Part shown: piece by piece, positions 44,245-52,661 of the stretch | How positions within the stretch are numbered: the stretch's first letter is position 1 | Layout: every line of letters starts with the position of its first letter | From: Shinella yambaruensis | Lineage (GTDB): Bacteria > Pseudomonadota > Alphaproteobacteria > Rhizobiales > Rhizobiaceae | Assembly (NCBI RefSeq): GCF_022899355.1 | Contig: NZ_JALJCK010000012.1 | Location: forward strand, 1-64,000 | Direction: 5' to 3' | Length of the DNA stretch: 64,000 nucleotides | Program-made: the position numbers and the translations under genes | Notes under the pieces: generated by a model | What the model was told of the DNA's origin: nothing | Seen by the model: only the letters and a program-made list of their open reading frames with translations | The model's database searches: none

Positions 44245-44272
44245 CAGGTCGATGGGTAGGGCCATCGACCTG
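44245..44272 (+). promoter_or_regulatory. Perfect 11-bp hairpin in the mucR 5' region
   Basis: CAGGTCGATGG-GTAGGG-CCATCGACCTG, 25 bases before the mucR ATG and next to its ribosome site AGGAGAAAG. It may be an RNA structure affecting translation or a protein operator. Confidence 0.6.
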
Positions 44273-44296
44273 CGTGTTGTCCGACAGGAGAAAGAA

Positions 44297-44731
44297 ATGA
44301 CCGAAACAAACCCTGCCGCCGGCTCCAATCTGCTTGTGGAATTGACCGCCGATATCGTCGCCGCCTATGTGGGCAATCACGTCGTTCCCGTCGCGGAGCT
44401 GCCGGGCCTGATCGCCGACGTGCATGCCGCGCTCAACAACACGACGCAGCCTGCCGCCGCCGTCGAGGCCCCCGTCGTCGCCGAAAAGCCGAAGCCGCCG
44501 GTGCCGGTGAAGAAATCCGTGCAGAACGACTACATCATCTGCCTGGAAGACGGCCAGAAGTTCAAGTCGCTGAAGCGCCACCTGATGACCCATTACGGCA
44601 TGACCCCGGAGGAATACCGCGAGAAGTGGGACCTGCCGGCCGACTATCCGATGGTCGCGCCCGCCTATGCGGAAGCCCGCTCGCGCCTCGCCAAGGAAAT
44701 GGGCCTCGGCCAGCGCCGCAAGGGCAAGTAA
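44297..44731 (+). CDS. mucR: Ros/MucR-family transcriptional regulator
   Basis: A 144-residue zinc-finger regulator of exopolysaccharide, motility and cell-cycle genes in rhizobia. The finger is [19 protein letters not shown] (about 80-98): C-x2-D-x9-H-x3-H, i.e. the second Cys of the classical finger is Asp, a known variant in MucR proteins. The C-terminus [40 protein letters not shown] is the conserved basic-flanked domain. Start at 44297 set by AGGAGAAAGA. A strong terminator follows. It is monocistronic. Confidence 0.94.
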   Translation: MTETNPAAGSNLLVELTADIVAAYVGNHVVPVAELPGLIADVHAALNNTTQPAAAVEAPVVAEKPKPPVPVKKSVQNDYIICLEDGQKFKSLKRHLMTHYGMTPEEYREKWDLPADYPMVAPAYAEARSRLAKEMGLGQRRKGK

Positions 44732-44755
44732 GCCCCGCATTCCGCTTGCATTTCG

Positions 44756-44784
44756 AAGGCCGGTCCCGCAAGGGGCCGGCCTTT
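44756..44784 (+). terminator. Rho-independent terminator of mucR
   Basis: AAGGCCGGTCCC-GCAA-GGGGCCGGCCTTTT (positions 44756-44784), twelve pairs with one T-G wobble and a following TTTT. Confidence 0.88.
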
Positions 44785-44961
44785 TGCGTGCCGGCGGTTC
44801 GGGCGCATATCAGCAAGGGATTAAGGAATAAAAACCTATATGGGGATGTTCGTCATAAATTTATGAAGAAATTCAAGGAAAGGTTGCGGCGATGCGCTTC
44901 ATTCGTCCCCACTCATCCTCTAGGGTGTATGAATAAATTCCTATCAACGGAGTGGCCAGTC

Positions 44962-45405
44962 ATGCACCAGTTCATCGTTCCCCACCGGCGGTCGTCGCTC
45001 GAAACCCCGTCCTGCCCCGGTCCGGCGCCGGAAACCAAGGGGGCCGTGCCGGGTGGGGCGGCGCCGCCGGTGCCGGTCGTGCCGGCCGGCACCGCCTGCC
45101 GCATCGTGCGCCAGCTGGTGCTGGAAATGACGGCGATGGCGGGCGAGCGGCCGCTCTGGCGGCGCGACGGCCGGCGCACCACCTGCCATGTGCGCCAGAT
45201 CGCCATGTATGTCTGCCATGTCGTGCTGCGCCTGTCGCAGTCCGATATCGGCGCCGCCTTCGGGCGCGACCGCACGACGGTCGGCCATGCCTGCAACGTG
45301 GTGGAGGACCGCCGCGACGATGCCGCCTTCGACGCCTTCGTCTCGGCGATCGAGCGTGTCGTGCTCTCGGTCTTCGGCCCGGCGGGGATCGGCAGCCATG
45401 GGTGA
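44962..45405 (+). CDS. Orphan DnaA domain-IV-like DNA-binding protein
   Basis: A 147-residue protein. Residues about 60-125 match the C-terminal DNA-binding domain of DnaA: RTTCHVRQIAMYVCHVVLRLSQSDIGAAFGRDRTTVGHACNVVEDRR, including the signature (GRDRTTVGHA in place of GGRDHTTVLHA). There is no AAA+ domain. The N-terminus is Pro/Gly-rich and disordered. ATG at 44962 has CGGAG nine bases upstream. It overlaps the DUF6456 gene by 8 bases, so the two are coexpressed. In related genomes such proteins are annotated only as HTH proteins; whether it binds DnaA boxes is unknown. Confidence 0.82.
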   Translation: MHQFIVPHRRSSLETPSCPGPAPETKGAVPGGAAPPVPVVPAGTACRIVRQLVLEMTAMAGERPLWRRDGRRTTCHVRQIAMYVCHVVLRLSQSDIGAAFGRDRTTVGHACNVVEDRRDDAAFDAFVSAIERVVLSVFGPAGIGSHG

Positions 45406-46195
45406 GGGCGGGGACACGACGAACGATGCGGCGCTTGCGAAGGTCCTGCGCCTCCTGCTGGCGGCCGGCGAGGCGAGGGTAGCCGGGGAGGCGGCGCTTG
45501 CGGCCGACGGGCGCCGGCAGCCGCTTGGCCCGGCGCTTCTCGCCGCGGCGCTGCGCCGCGGGCTCGTCAGGCGCGAGGGCGACCGGCTCTTTGCGACGGC
45601 GGAGGCGCGGGCCCATCTGAAGCGCAGGCTCTGCACGGCAGAGACGCCCTTCGCCGACCAGCACCGGGACCTTGCCGAGGTGACGGTGCTGCGCGACGGG
45701 GCGCGGGAGCGGGCGCTCGCCAACCGGCTGGAATCGCCGCTGGCGAGCCTGACCCGGCTGAAGGAGAAGACGGGCGAGGCCTTCCTGCCGGACACCGCCC
45801 TTGCCGCCGGCGAGCGGCTGCATGCGGATTTCACCCGCGGCGGCCTGCAGCCGCGCTTGACCATGTCCTGGGAGCCGCGCATCGCCGGCCGCCAGAAGGG
45901 CGAGGCGGGCGCGGCGCGCGAGCTTACCGACACCGCGCTTGCCGCCCGCCTGCGCGTGGCGCGGGCCATCACGGCGATCGGGCCGGAACTGTCGGGCGTC
46001 GCGCTCGATGTCTGCTGCTTCATGAAGGGGCTGGAGACGGTGGAGCGCGAGCGGCAATGGCCCGCCCGCTCGGCCAAGCTGATGCTGCGCGCTGCCCTGA
46101 TGGCGCTCGCCCGCCACTATGCCCCGCCGGTCCCGGCCGGCCGGCAGGCCCATGCCTGGGGCGCGGAGGGCTATCGGCCGGAATGGGCGGGGTGA
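45398..46195 (+). CDS. DUF6456 domain protein
   Basis: A 265-residue protein. The N-terminal part has a winged-helix look (LRLLLAAGEARVAGEAALA then LAAALRRGLVRREGDRLFAT, about 20-65), followed by the DUF6456 domain (about 90-230: ANRLESPLASLTRLKEKTGEAFL, RLHADFTRGGLQPRLTMSWEP). DUF6456 is widespread in Rhizobiales next to the DnaA-like HTH gene but has no assigned role. ATG at 45398 inside the end of the preceding gene gives translational coupling. Confidence 0.8.
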   Translation: MGEGGDTTNDAALAKVLRLLLAAGEARVAGEAALAADGRRQPLGPALLAAALRRGLVRREGDRLFATAEARAHLKRRLCTAETPFADQHRDLAEVTVLRDGARERALANRLESPLASLTRLKEKTGEAFLPDTALAAGERLHADFTRGGLQPRLTMSWEPRIAGRQKGEAGAARELTDTALAARLRVARAITAIGPELSGVALDVCCFMKGLETVERERQWPARSAKLMLRAALMALARHYAPPVPAGRQAHAWGAEGYRPEWAG

Positions 46196-46306
46196 GGGGG
46201 CGAGCCTTACAGGCAGGTTGATGGCGGGAATGCGGCTTTGCCGGGGTTCGGTCTTCCTAGAGGGGCGGGACAATTGCCTATGCAGGGGCGAAGCAGCGTG
46301 TTGCAT

Positions 46307-46464
46307 CACCCCCCTCTGGCCTGCCGGCCATCTCCCCCTCAAGGGGGGAGATTGGATGGAGCGGCGCTTCGCCTCTCTTCAACGGTGCTGATTAAGCTAG
46401 GTTTGCACGTCTTGCGGATCTCCCCCCTTGAGGGGGAGATGGCCGGCAGGCCAGAGGGGGGTGT
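46307..46464. repeat. MITE-like element, reverse copy
   Basis: About 158 bases bounded by CACCCCCCTCTGGCCTGCCG and its complement. Its core (ATGGAGCGGCGCTTCGCCTC onward) is the reverse complement of the core at 4399-4460. Only a few differences separate the two copies, indicating recent common origin. Confidence 0.85.
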
Positions 46465-46535
46465 TAATGGCCCGGTCGACAAGGGAGATCGGGAGGCAAC
46501 GATGCTGAGGCCGTTCAGGCGAAACTGCCGGCCGC

Positions 46536-46955
46536 CTACGCCGCCACCCGCACCGCCGCCTCTTCCCGTATGCGGCGCACCATCGAGCGCAGGCCGTTGG
46601 CGCGCTGGGAGGAGAGGTGCTCGACGAGGCCGATGGCGTTGAAGGTGTCGATGGCGTCGAGGGCGGCGATCTCGGAGGCGCGCTTGCCGGAATAGATGGC
46701 GAGCACGATGGCGACGAGGCCGCGCACGATATGCGCGTCCGAATCGCCCTCGAAGGTCATTACCGGATCGGCGCCCGCGCCGGCCTTGCTGACGAGCCAG
46801 ACCTGGCTGGCGCAGCCCTGTACCTTGTTGGCGGCCGTGCGCTGTTCCTCCGGCAGGTCCGGCAGCGCCTTGCCGAGCTCGATGACGTAGCGGTAGCGGT
46901 CCTCCCACTCGTCGAGGAAGGCGAAGTCGTCGATGATCTCTTGCAGCGTGGCCAT
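46536..46955 (-). CDS. sufE: SufE-family sulfur acceptor
   Basis: A 139-residue SufE protein that takes persulfide sulfur from SufS for Fe-S cluster assembly. The active-site Cys is in VQGCASQVWLV (about 50), and ANKVQGC with the surrounding loop is the family mark. Start MATLQEIIDDFAFLDEW at 46955 chosen over an upstream ATG on the basis of the usual N-terminus. No suf operon genes are next to it. Confidence 0.92.
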   Translation of the reverse strand: MATLQEIIDDFAFLDEWEDRYRYVIELGKALPDLPEEQRTAANKVQGCASQVWLVSKAGAGADPVMTFEGDSDAHIVRGLVAIVLAIYSGKRASEIAALDAIDTFNAIGLVEHLSSQRANGLRSMVRRIREEAAVRVAA

Positions 46956-47108
46956 GGTTCTTCCGTGTGCGGGGACTGCCTTCATATAGGCGAGGCCGGC
47001 CGGAATTTGAACCGCAAAGCGTGCGGGCAAAAAGAAACGCCGCAGGGAACGGGTCCATGCGGCGGTTGCAGGGCAACGAGTGAGGCAGGCAGAAAATCGG
47101 GGGCGGTC

Positions 47109-47534
47109 TCAGCCCTTGTGGTCGGGGCGGCGGGTCGGGATGGCGACGGTGCCGGTGATGACCTCGTCGTCGGCATCGATCGTGGCGACGGCCGGAAGCG
47201 GCTGGTCGAGCGCTTCCTTGGCGGCCGGATCGGCATTGGCGACGGCGGTGCCCTCTTCGGCGAACTGGGTGTCGAGGAACTGGTAGGCGATGCGGGCGCC
47301 TTCGCGGGCCCGGTGGCCGAGGGCGACGAAGGTCTCCGCGCCCTTCTCGCAGACGTCGGGCTTTTCCAGGCACATGGCGGTGACGTAATGCAGCGCTTCA
47401 CTGGCGGCGGTGAACGTGTCGCCGATCTCGACCGCCGGGCCCTTCTCCAGCTTGGCGGAGGATTCCGCGTCCAGGAAGGGGAGCAGGACGAGAACCAGTG
47501 AGAACCAGAACGTTCCCTTGATCAGAAACCACAT
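47109..47534 (-). CDS. DUF5330 domain protein
   Basis: A 141-residue protein with one N-terminal hydrophobic segment (LIKGTFWFSLVLVLLPFL, residues 4-21), then FTAASEALHYVTAMCLEKPDVCEKGAETFVALGHRAREGARIAYQFL (about 42-88), the DUF5330 core with two cysteines. Common and specific to Rhizobiales, function unknown, probably periplasmic and membrane-anchored. The gap upstream (47535-47977) holds its promoter and that of the divergent kinase. Confidence 0.85.
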   Translation of the reverse strand: MWFLIKGTFWFSLVLVLLPFLDAESSAKLEKGPAVEIGDTFTAASEALHYVTAMCLEKPDVCEKGAETFVALGHRAREGARIAYQFLDTQFAEEGTAVANADPAAKEALDQPLPAVATIDADDEVITGTVAIPTRRPDHKG

Positions 47535-47977
47535 CGCTTGCCATCCTCGTTGTCGCCTCGGCTCTTTGCGGCCTTCGGCTCGTTTGGTCCTTGGCGAACC
47601 GTTGATGCGAGAATAGGGGCGGGAAGGAAATTCCCCTTTGCAGGAATCATTCGGGTTTTGCCCAGTTTTGATTAAAATGCGACCTATCGGCCCTCCGGCG
47701 GCACTTTAAACGCATTTGAGGCAGATTTTAGCGATCGCCGTTAAGGATCGTGGCGGGCCGCGCCGCGGCAAGGCGCCGGAATGCCGGGAGCGTCTCTTCC
47801 GGCCCTTTGCCCCAGAAGTTAATATGAACAGAAAAATGCCGCAAAATGAGGCGCTTACGCCCCGTTAACCACGCCGGACGAATGGCCGTTGGATTGCCCC
47901 GAAATGGGACTTTTGGGCCTTTTTGCCCCGCTTTCCGCACCCGCCGTTTATTCTTTCCTTAAGTCGCCGATGCGATT
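47535..47977. other. Divergent intergenic region with several GTTAA motifs
   Basis: About 440 bases between the DUF5330 gene and the kinase gene. It holds a GTTAA-type word several times (for example at 47740, 47817, 47870), but no exact TTAA-N7-TTAA pair. No reading frame with a ribosome site. Promoters for both neighbours are expected; none can be fixed by eye. Confidence 0.5.
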
Positions 47978-49588
47978 TTGGGCGCACCAAAAGAAGATAA
48001 ATGGCAGGGTATCGCGTTGCGCCAATTGACCACCATCGCTGACAGAATGGCAGCCCGCCTGGGCGCCGTTGCTGGCGTTGCTGGCGCGTCCGCTGCCGAT
48101 CAGCGCCCGTCCGCATCCCTGCGCGCCACCACGCTGGCGCTGCTGGCGGCCGTTCCCGGCCTGCCGCTCGTCCTTTCCGCCGTCATGCCCGCCTCCGCCG
48201 CGCTGCCGGCCGGCGTGGCGCTTGCCGGCGCCGGCGCGCTGCTGGCGGCCGCGGCCTCCTCCACCCTCGAGGCGAGGCCCGCGCCGCAGAAGACCTTCGC
48301 CGAGGAGCTGGCCGCCGCAACCCCGCCGGCCGCCTCGCCCTACGATCTCTTCGCCGGCCTCGTGACGCTGCACGATGCGCGCGGCTTCGTCACCGCCGTG
48401 CATGGCCGCGACCGCGCCGACATGCTCGCCTGGATGCGCGATCCCGCCGGCCGCGGCTATCTCGACCAGATCCATGTGTCCGACCGGCTCGGCTTCCTTG
48501 CCGCGATCGACCGCCTGCGCCAGGGCGGCACGCGCGAGACCGTGGAGATCCGCATCGACCGCCCGCGCACCGAGGCCGATGCCGAGCAGTTTACCCATAT
48601 GCGCGTGGAGATGACGGCGCTTGCCGGCCCGGACGGCGCGCTTGCCGCCGTGGTCGCCCAGTCGCGCGACATGTCCGACGAGGCGAAGCTGCGCGGCGAG
48701 AGCGCGCGCAAGGCGGCCGAGGCCGAATCGGCCAACGACGCCAAGACGCGGTTCCTGGCCGCCGTCAGCCACGAGTTGCGCACGCCGCTGAACGCCATCC
48801 TCGGCTTTTCCGACATCCTCGCCGGCGAATATTTCGGCAGGCTGGAGAACGACCGGCAGCGCGAATATGTCACGCTGATCCACCAGTCGGGCTCGCATCT
48901 CCTGTCGGTCGTCAACACGATGCTCGACGTCTCGAAGATCGAGGCCGGCCGCTACGAGCTCCTGACCGAGCCGTTCCCCGTCGCCGACAGCGTCCGGGCC
49001 TGCGAGCAGATGCTCGGCCTCCAGGCGCGCGAGAAGGGCATCAAGCTGACGAGCCGCGTGCCGCGCGCCATCGGCGAGGCCATCGCCGACCAGCGGGCGA
49101 TCCAGCAGGTGCTCATCAACCTCGTCGGCAATGCGATCAAGTTCACCGACCGCGGCGGCATCGTCACCATCGATGCGGCGCGCGAGGGGCGGGACCTCGT
49201 CCTGACCGTCAGCGACACCGGCATCGGCATTCCCGCCGACAAGCTGGCGCTGATCGGCCAGCCCTTCATGCAGGTGCAGAACGAATATACCCGCAAATAC
49301 GAGGGCACCGGCCTCGGCCTGTCGCTGGTCAAAGGGCTCGTGGCGCTGCATGGCGGCAGCTTCGTCATCCAGAGCCGGCCGGGCGAGGGCACGGTCATCA
49401 CCGTGCGCGTGCCGGCGGACGGCTCCGGCGTCACGCCGGACAGCGAGCTGCGGCCCGGCTGCGCGCCCAACGCCGCATCCACCGTCGAATTCCCGCCGCG
49501 CCTTGCGGCCATGGTCGAGACCGTTTACGAGCCGTCGCAGGATGGCAAGGACACGAACGATGAACGCGCACGTCAGAAGACAGCCTGA
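47978..49588 (+). CDS. PAS-containing sensor histidine kinase
   Basis: A membrane histidine kinase of 536 residues if the TTG at 47978 is used; other starts (TTG 48017, ATG in the 48047 region) are possible as no strong ribosome site is visible. Two hydrophobic spans (about 50-95), a PAS-like domain (about 115-225), HisKA with the phosphorylated His in FLAAVSHELRTPLNAILGFSDIL (about 262-284), and HATPase with N box NLVGNAIKFTDRGG, G1 DTGIGIPAD, F box FMQV and G2 YEGTGLGLSLVKGLVALHGG. The type is like the PleC/DivJ kinases of alphaproteobacteria. No response regulator is adjacent. The 3' end overlaps the next gene. Confidence 0.88.
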   Translation: MGAPKEDKWQGIALRQLTTIADRMAARLGAVAGVAGASAADQRPSASLRATTLALLAAVPGLPLVLSAVMPASAALPAGVALAGAGALLAAAASSTLEARPAPQKTFAEELAAATPPAASPYDLFAGLVTLHDARGFVTAVHGRDRADMLAWMRDPAGRGYLDQIHVSDRLGFLAAIDRLRQGGTRETVEIRIDRPRTEADAEQFTHMRVEMTALAGPDGALAAVVAQSRDMSDEAKLRGESARKAAEAESANDAKTRFLAAVSHELRTPLNAILGFSDILAGEYFGRLENDRQREYVTLIHQSGSHLLSVVNTMLDVSKIEAGRYELLTEPFPVADSVRACEQMLGLQAREKGIKLTSRVPRAIGEAIADQRAIQQVLINLVGNAIKFTDRGGIVTIDAAREGRDLVLTVSDTGIGIPADKLALIGQPFMQVQNEYTRKYEGTGLGLSLVKGLVALHGGSFVIQSRPGEGTVITVRVPADGSGVTPDSELRPGCAPNAASTVEFPPRLAAMVETVYEPSQDGKDTNDERARQKTA

Positions 49589-50273
49589 GCGGCGGCCCCA
49601 GGGCCAGGCCCGCAAGGGCCGGTCCGGCACCCGCGTGGAGCCGCGCCGGCCGAATATCGTGATCGCCGGGCTGATGGCGCTCGGCCGCCTTGCCGCGCGC
49701 CATCCGACCGCGCTCGGCGGCACCTGCGCCTTCGTCGTGGTCTTCTCCTTCGTCGCCGCCAATGCGCTGTGGTACCAGCCGGGCGGCCACCCGGCGCCCT
49801 TCCTGAAGATGCGCTCGGCCGACAATTCCCTCGGCTTCACCGCCACGAAGCCCGAGCCGCATGACGTGACGACCTTCGTCATCGAGCGCATGGAGGAGGG
49901 CGAGCCCCTGCCCGAGGTCACCGACGTGACGCCGGCCGAGCGGCCCTTCGACGAGGTGGCCAAGGTCATCGAGGGCAAGCCGGCCAGGACGCAGGCGACC
50001 ATCGAGGAGGACCCGGTCGCCGCCGCCATCCTGCAGGCCGAGGCCGATCCGGCCGTGACCTCCGCCGTCGCGCGGCCGGTGCCGAGCGAACTGGTGATGA
50101 AGATCCAGAAGGGCCTCAGCAACATCGCCTATACGGATATCGCCGTGGACGGGCTGATCGGCGAGAAGACCCGCACGGCGATCCGCCATTTCGAAAAGCA
50201 CTATCGCCTGCCGGTCACGGGCGAGCCGAACGAGCAGGTGCTCGCCAAGCTGAAGGACATCGGCGCGCTCTGA
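49560..50273 (+). CDS. Peptidoglycan-binding domain protein, membrane-anchored
   Basis: A 237-residue protein. The first 40 residues are strongly basic (MNAHVRRQPERRPQGQARKG), followed by one membrane span (GGTCAFVVVFSFVAANALWY, about 55-75), a periplasmic acidic linker and a C-terminal PG_binding_1 domain (IQKGLSNIAYTDIAVDGLIGEKTRTAIRHFEKHYRLPVTGEP). ATG at 49560 lies inside the kinase gene's last 29 bases, so coupling is likely. Together they suggest a sensor that couples to envelope state. Confidence 0.85.
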   Translation: MNAHVRRQPERRPQGQARKGRSGTRVEPRRPNIVIAGLMALGRLAARHPTALGGTCAFVVVFSFVAANALWYQPGGHPAPFLKMRSADNSLGFTATKPEPHDVTTFVIERMEEGEPLPEVTDVTPAERPFDEVAKVIEGKPARTQATIEEDPVAAAILQAEADPAVTSAVARPVPSELVMKIQKGLSNIAYTDIAVDGLIGEKTRTAIRHFEKHYRLPVTGEPNEQVLAKLKDIGAL

Positions 50274-50395
50274 GGCGCGCCGTCCATGCGACGAAAGTCG
50301 TATGCCGCAACTGGCACATCTACCGGTTGTTTCTAAAGGATGCGTTAACCATGTCTGCCGGATGATCCTTCGATCATCTGGAGGATCGATGAACC

Positions 50396-51847
50396 ATGTC
50401 CAACGCTGCCTTGCGTGAGACTGCGCATACCCGGGAAGAGGACGAGGGGCGGGCGCCGGCCGATGGCGCGGCGTTGCGCCGGGTCGTCGGGTCGCTGGCC
50501 GTCGAGGCGTCGGATCTCGGCCTCCATCTCGTCGACATCGCCGGCTCCATCCAGGACACGGCCGCCCAGTCGCGCGAGCACGCGGCGCTCTTCACCCGGC
50601 TGACCCGGTCGGCGACCGCGATCGCCAGCGCCAACGGCGACATCGCCCGCGCGCTCGGCGAGACGGACCAGCTGGCCGCGAGCGCCCGCCAGGTGCTCGG
50701 CGAGCAGGCGGTGCAGCTCGACGGTTCGATTGCCGCGATCGACCACATGGTGACGGCCTCCAACGAGATCGGCACGGAAATCTCGGCCTTTTCCGGGGCG
50801 CTCGCCGATGTCGGCCGGCTGGCCGACGCCATCGGCACCATCGCCCGGCAGACGAACCTCCTGGCGCTGAACGCCGCCATCGAGGCGGCGCGTGCCGGCG
50901 AGGCGGGCAAGGGCTTCGCGGTGGTGGCGGCGGAGGTGCGGGCGCTGTCGCTCGAGACCTCCAGCACGACGGCCTCCATCCAGAAGACGCTGCAGGCGCT
51001 GCGCGCCCGTATCGACCGGCTGGAGGCGGCGGGCGAGGGCGCGCGCGTCTCCGCCGAGGGCGTCAAGGCGACGGCCTCGGCGGTGCAGGGCTCGTTTGCC
51101 GGCGTCGAGCAGGTGATGTCGAAGATCCTCGACAGCGCCTCGGCGCTTGCCGCGACGACGGGCGCGGTGGACCGGGAATGCAGCGACTTCGCGCGCGCGA
51201 TCGGCGCGGCCTCGGCGGAGATCATCCGCTCGAACGAGGTGCTGCAGGGCGCTTCCGGCAAGGTCGGCGAGGTGGTGGCCATTTCCGAGCGCATCATCCA
51301 GGCGACGGCGAGCGCGGGGATCGAGACGCCGGACAGCCCCTATATCCGCCTCGTGCAGCAGCTGGCCGGCGAGGTCTCAGCGCGCTTCTCGGCGGCCGTC
51401 GGCAGCGGCGAGATGGGCATGGAGGCGCTGTTCGACCGGCAGTACCGGCCGATCCCGGGCACCGATCCGGTGCAGATGACGACGCGCTTCACCGATTTCA
51501 CCGACCGCGTGCTGCCGGCGATCCAGGAGCCGGTACTGGCCGCGGACGCGCGCATCGCCTTCTGCGCGGCGATCGACGACCAGGGCTACCTGCCGACGCA
51601 CAACCGCAAATTCTCCGAGCCGCAGCGGCCGGGCGATCCGGCCTGGAACACCGCCAACTGCCGCAACCGCCGGATCTTCGACGACCGGGTGGGGCTGGCC
51701 GCCGGGCGCAGCACCGAACCCTTCCTCGTGCAGACCTATCGCCGGGACATGGGCGGCGGCCAGTTCGTGCTGATGAAGGACATCTCCGCCCCCATCACCG
51801 TCAACGGCCGCCACTGGGGCGGGCTGCGGCTGGCGATCCGGGTGTGA
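50396..51847 (+). CDS. Cytoplasmic methyl-accepting chemotaxis protein with C-terminal sensor
   Basis: A 483-residue chemoreceptor with no membrane span. Residues about 60-300 form the MCP signalling coiled coil; the hairpin tip is [40 protein letters not shown] (residues about 145-184), highly conserved. The C-terminal 170 residues, beginning [23 protein letters not shown], form a separate domain with [32 protein letters not shown] and [11 protein letters not shown], so the sensor is behind the signalling domain. Probably senses an internal signal. No other che genes lie nearby. Confidence 0.9.
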   Translation: MSNAALRETAHTREEDEGRAPADGAALRRVVGSLAVEASDLGLHLVDIAGSIQDTAAQSREHAALFTRLTRSATAIASANGDIARALGETDQLAASARQVLGEQAVQLDGSIAAIDHMVTASNEIGTEISAFSGALADVGRLADAIGTIARQTNLLALNAAIEAARAGEAGKGFAVVAAEVRALSLETSSTTASIQKTLQALRARIDRLEAAGEGARVSAEGVKATASAVQGSFAGVEQVMSKILDSASALAATTGAVDRECSDFARAIGAASAEIIRSNEVLQGASGKVGEVVAISERIIQATASAGIETPDSPYIRLVQQLAGEVSARFSAAVGSGEMGMEALFDRQYRPIPGTDPVQMTTRFTDFTDRVLPAIQEPVLAADARIAFCAAIDDQGYLPTHNRKFSEPQRPGDPAWNTANCRNRRIFDDRVGLAAGRSTEPFLVQTYRRDMGGGQFVLMKDISAPITVNGRHWGGLRLAIRV

Positions 51848-51881
51848 GGCGGGGGGCCTGGCCGCGGTGACGGCGGCGCCG

Positions 51882-52040
51882 CCCCTCATCCCGCTGCCGC
51901 GACCTTCTCCCCGCTTGCGGGGAGAAGGGGAGGATGCAGTGTTTTCCCGGGTCCATCACGGTCGTTGTTTGGGGAAACCGGTTCACCATCTTCCTTCGCC
52001 CCGCTTGCGGGGAGAAGGTCGCGGCAGCGGGATGAGGGGG
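51882..52040. repeat. Inverted pair of palindromic repeats
   Basis: Two facing units (CCCCTCATCCCGCTGCCGCG and complement) with their own CTCCCCGC..GCGGGGAG hairpins around a 75-base spacer. Same family as 1916-2073. Confidence 0.85.
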
Positions 52041-52091
52041 TCGCCAAGCTTCGCCATTGCCCGATCGCGCCGCGCCGTGTATGCCGCCGCC

Positions 52092-52463
52092 ATGCGCCTT
52101 CGTTCCGATATCTTCGTGTCCGCCCTGATGCGCCGCGTCTTCGCCCGCGGCGATTTTGCGGCCGTCGAGGTGAAGGGCGCGGAGGAGGCGGGGGCGGTGT
52201 TCGTGCGGCAGGTGTTCCGCGACGGGTCGGAAAGCCTCCATGCGCCGGCGCCGCAGAGTGTCTTCGAGGCGGAGGAGAGCGGGCTCAGGCGCTTCGAGAC
52301 GCGGCTGGAGCGGGCAAGGGCGGAGGCGGTGGCCGATGCGCTCGCCCGGGAGCGGCGTTTCGATGGCGACCTCTGGGTGGTGTCGATCGAGACGGACGAT
52401 CTTGGCGATCTCATCGACTTCGCCGCGGCCGAACCGAAGGACGACGGGTTCTTCCGGCGTTAA
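52092..52463 (+). CDS. DUF1491 family protein
   Basis: A 123-residue protein: MRLRSDIFVSALMRRVFARGDFAAVEVKGAEEAGAVFVRQVF, then ETRLERARAEAVADALARERRFDGDLWVVSIE; the DUF1491 pattern, conserved in Rhizobiales. Cytoplasmic, mixed alpha/beta. In other genomes the family often lies near GTA clusters, but here it does not. Function unknown. Confidence 0.88.
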   Translation: MRLRSDIFVSALMRRVFARGDFAAVEVKGAEEAGAVFVRQVFRDGSESLHAPAPQSVFEAEESGLRRFETRLERARAEAVADALARERRFDGDLWVVSIETDDLGDLIDFAAAEPKDDGFFRR

Positions 52464-52661
52464 CCCTGCCGACCGAAACCCGCAGCATCGATCCGGCCGG
52501 AACGGATTTCTGCCGGAAAGGCACCATAGCCAATCCGGCGGCAAGGCGTGGCGGCCCGCGTCGGGCGTCGCGGGGAAACAGGGATATGGGCATTCTGCCG
52601 TTCGACGTGAAGCGGAAATGCTCCGGAATGTGGCAACGTCGATGATGGACGCCGGAAAGAC

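Noticed and set aside
47948..50125. Minus-strand open frame opposite the histidine kinase and wall-binding protein genes
   Set aside because: Shadow frame; crosses two real genes and the intergenic gap.
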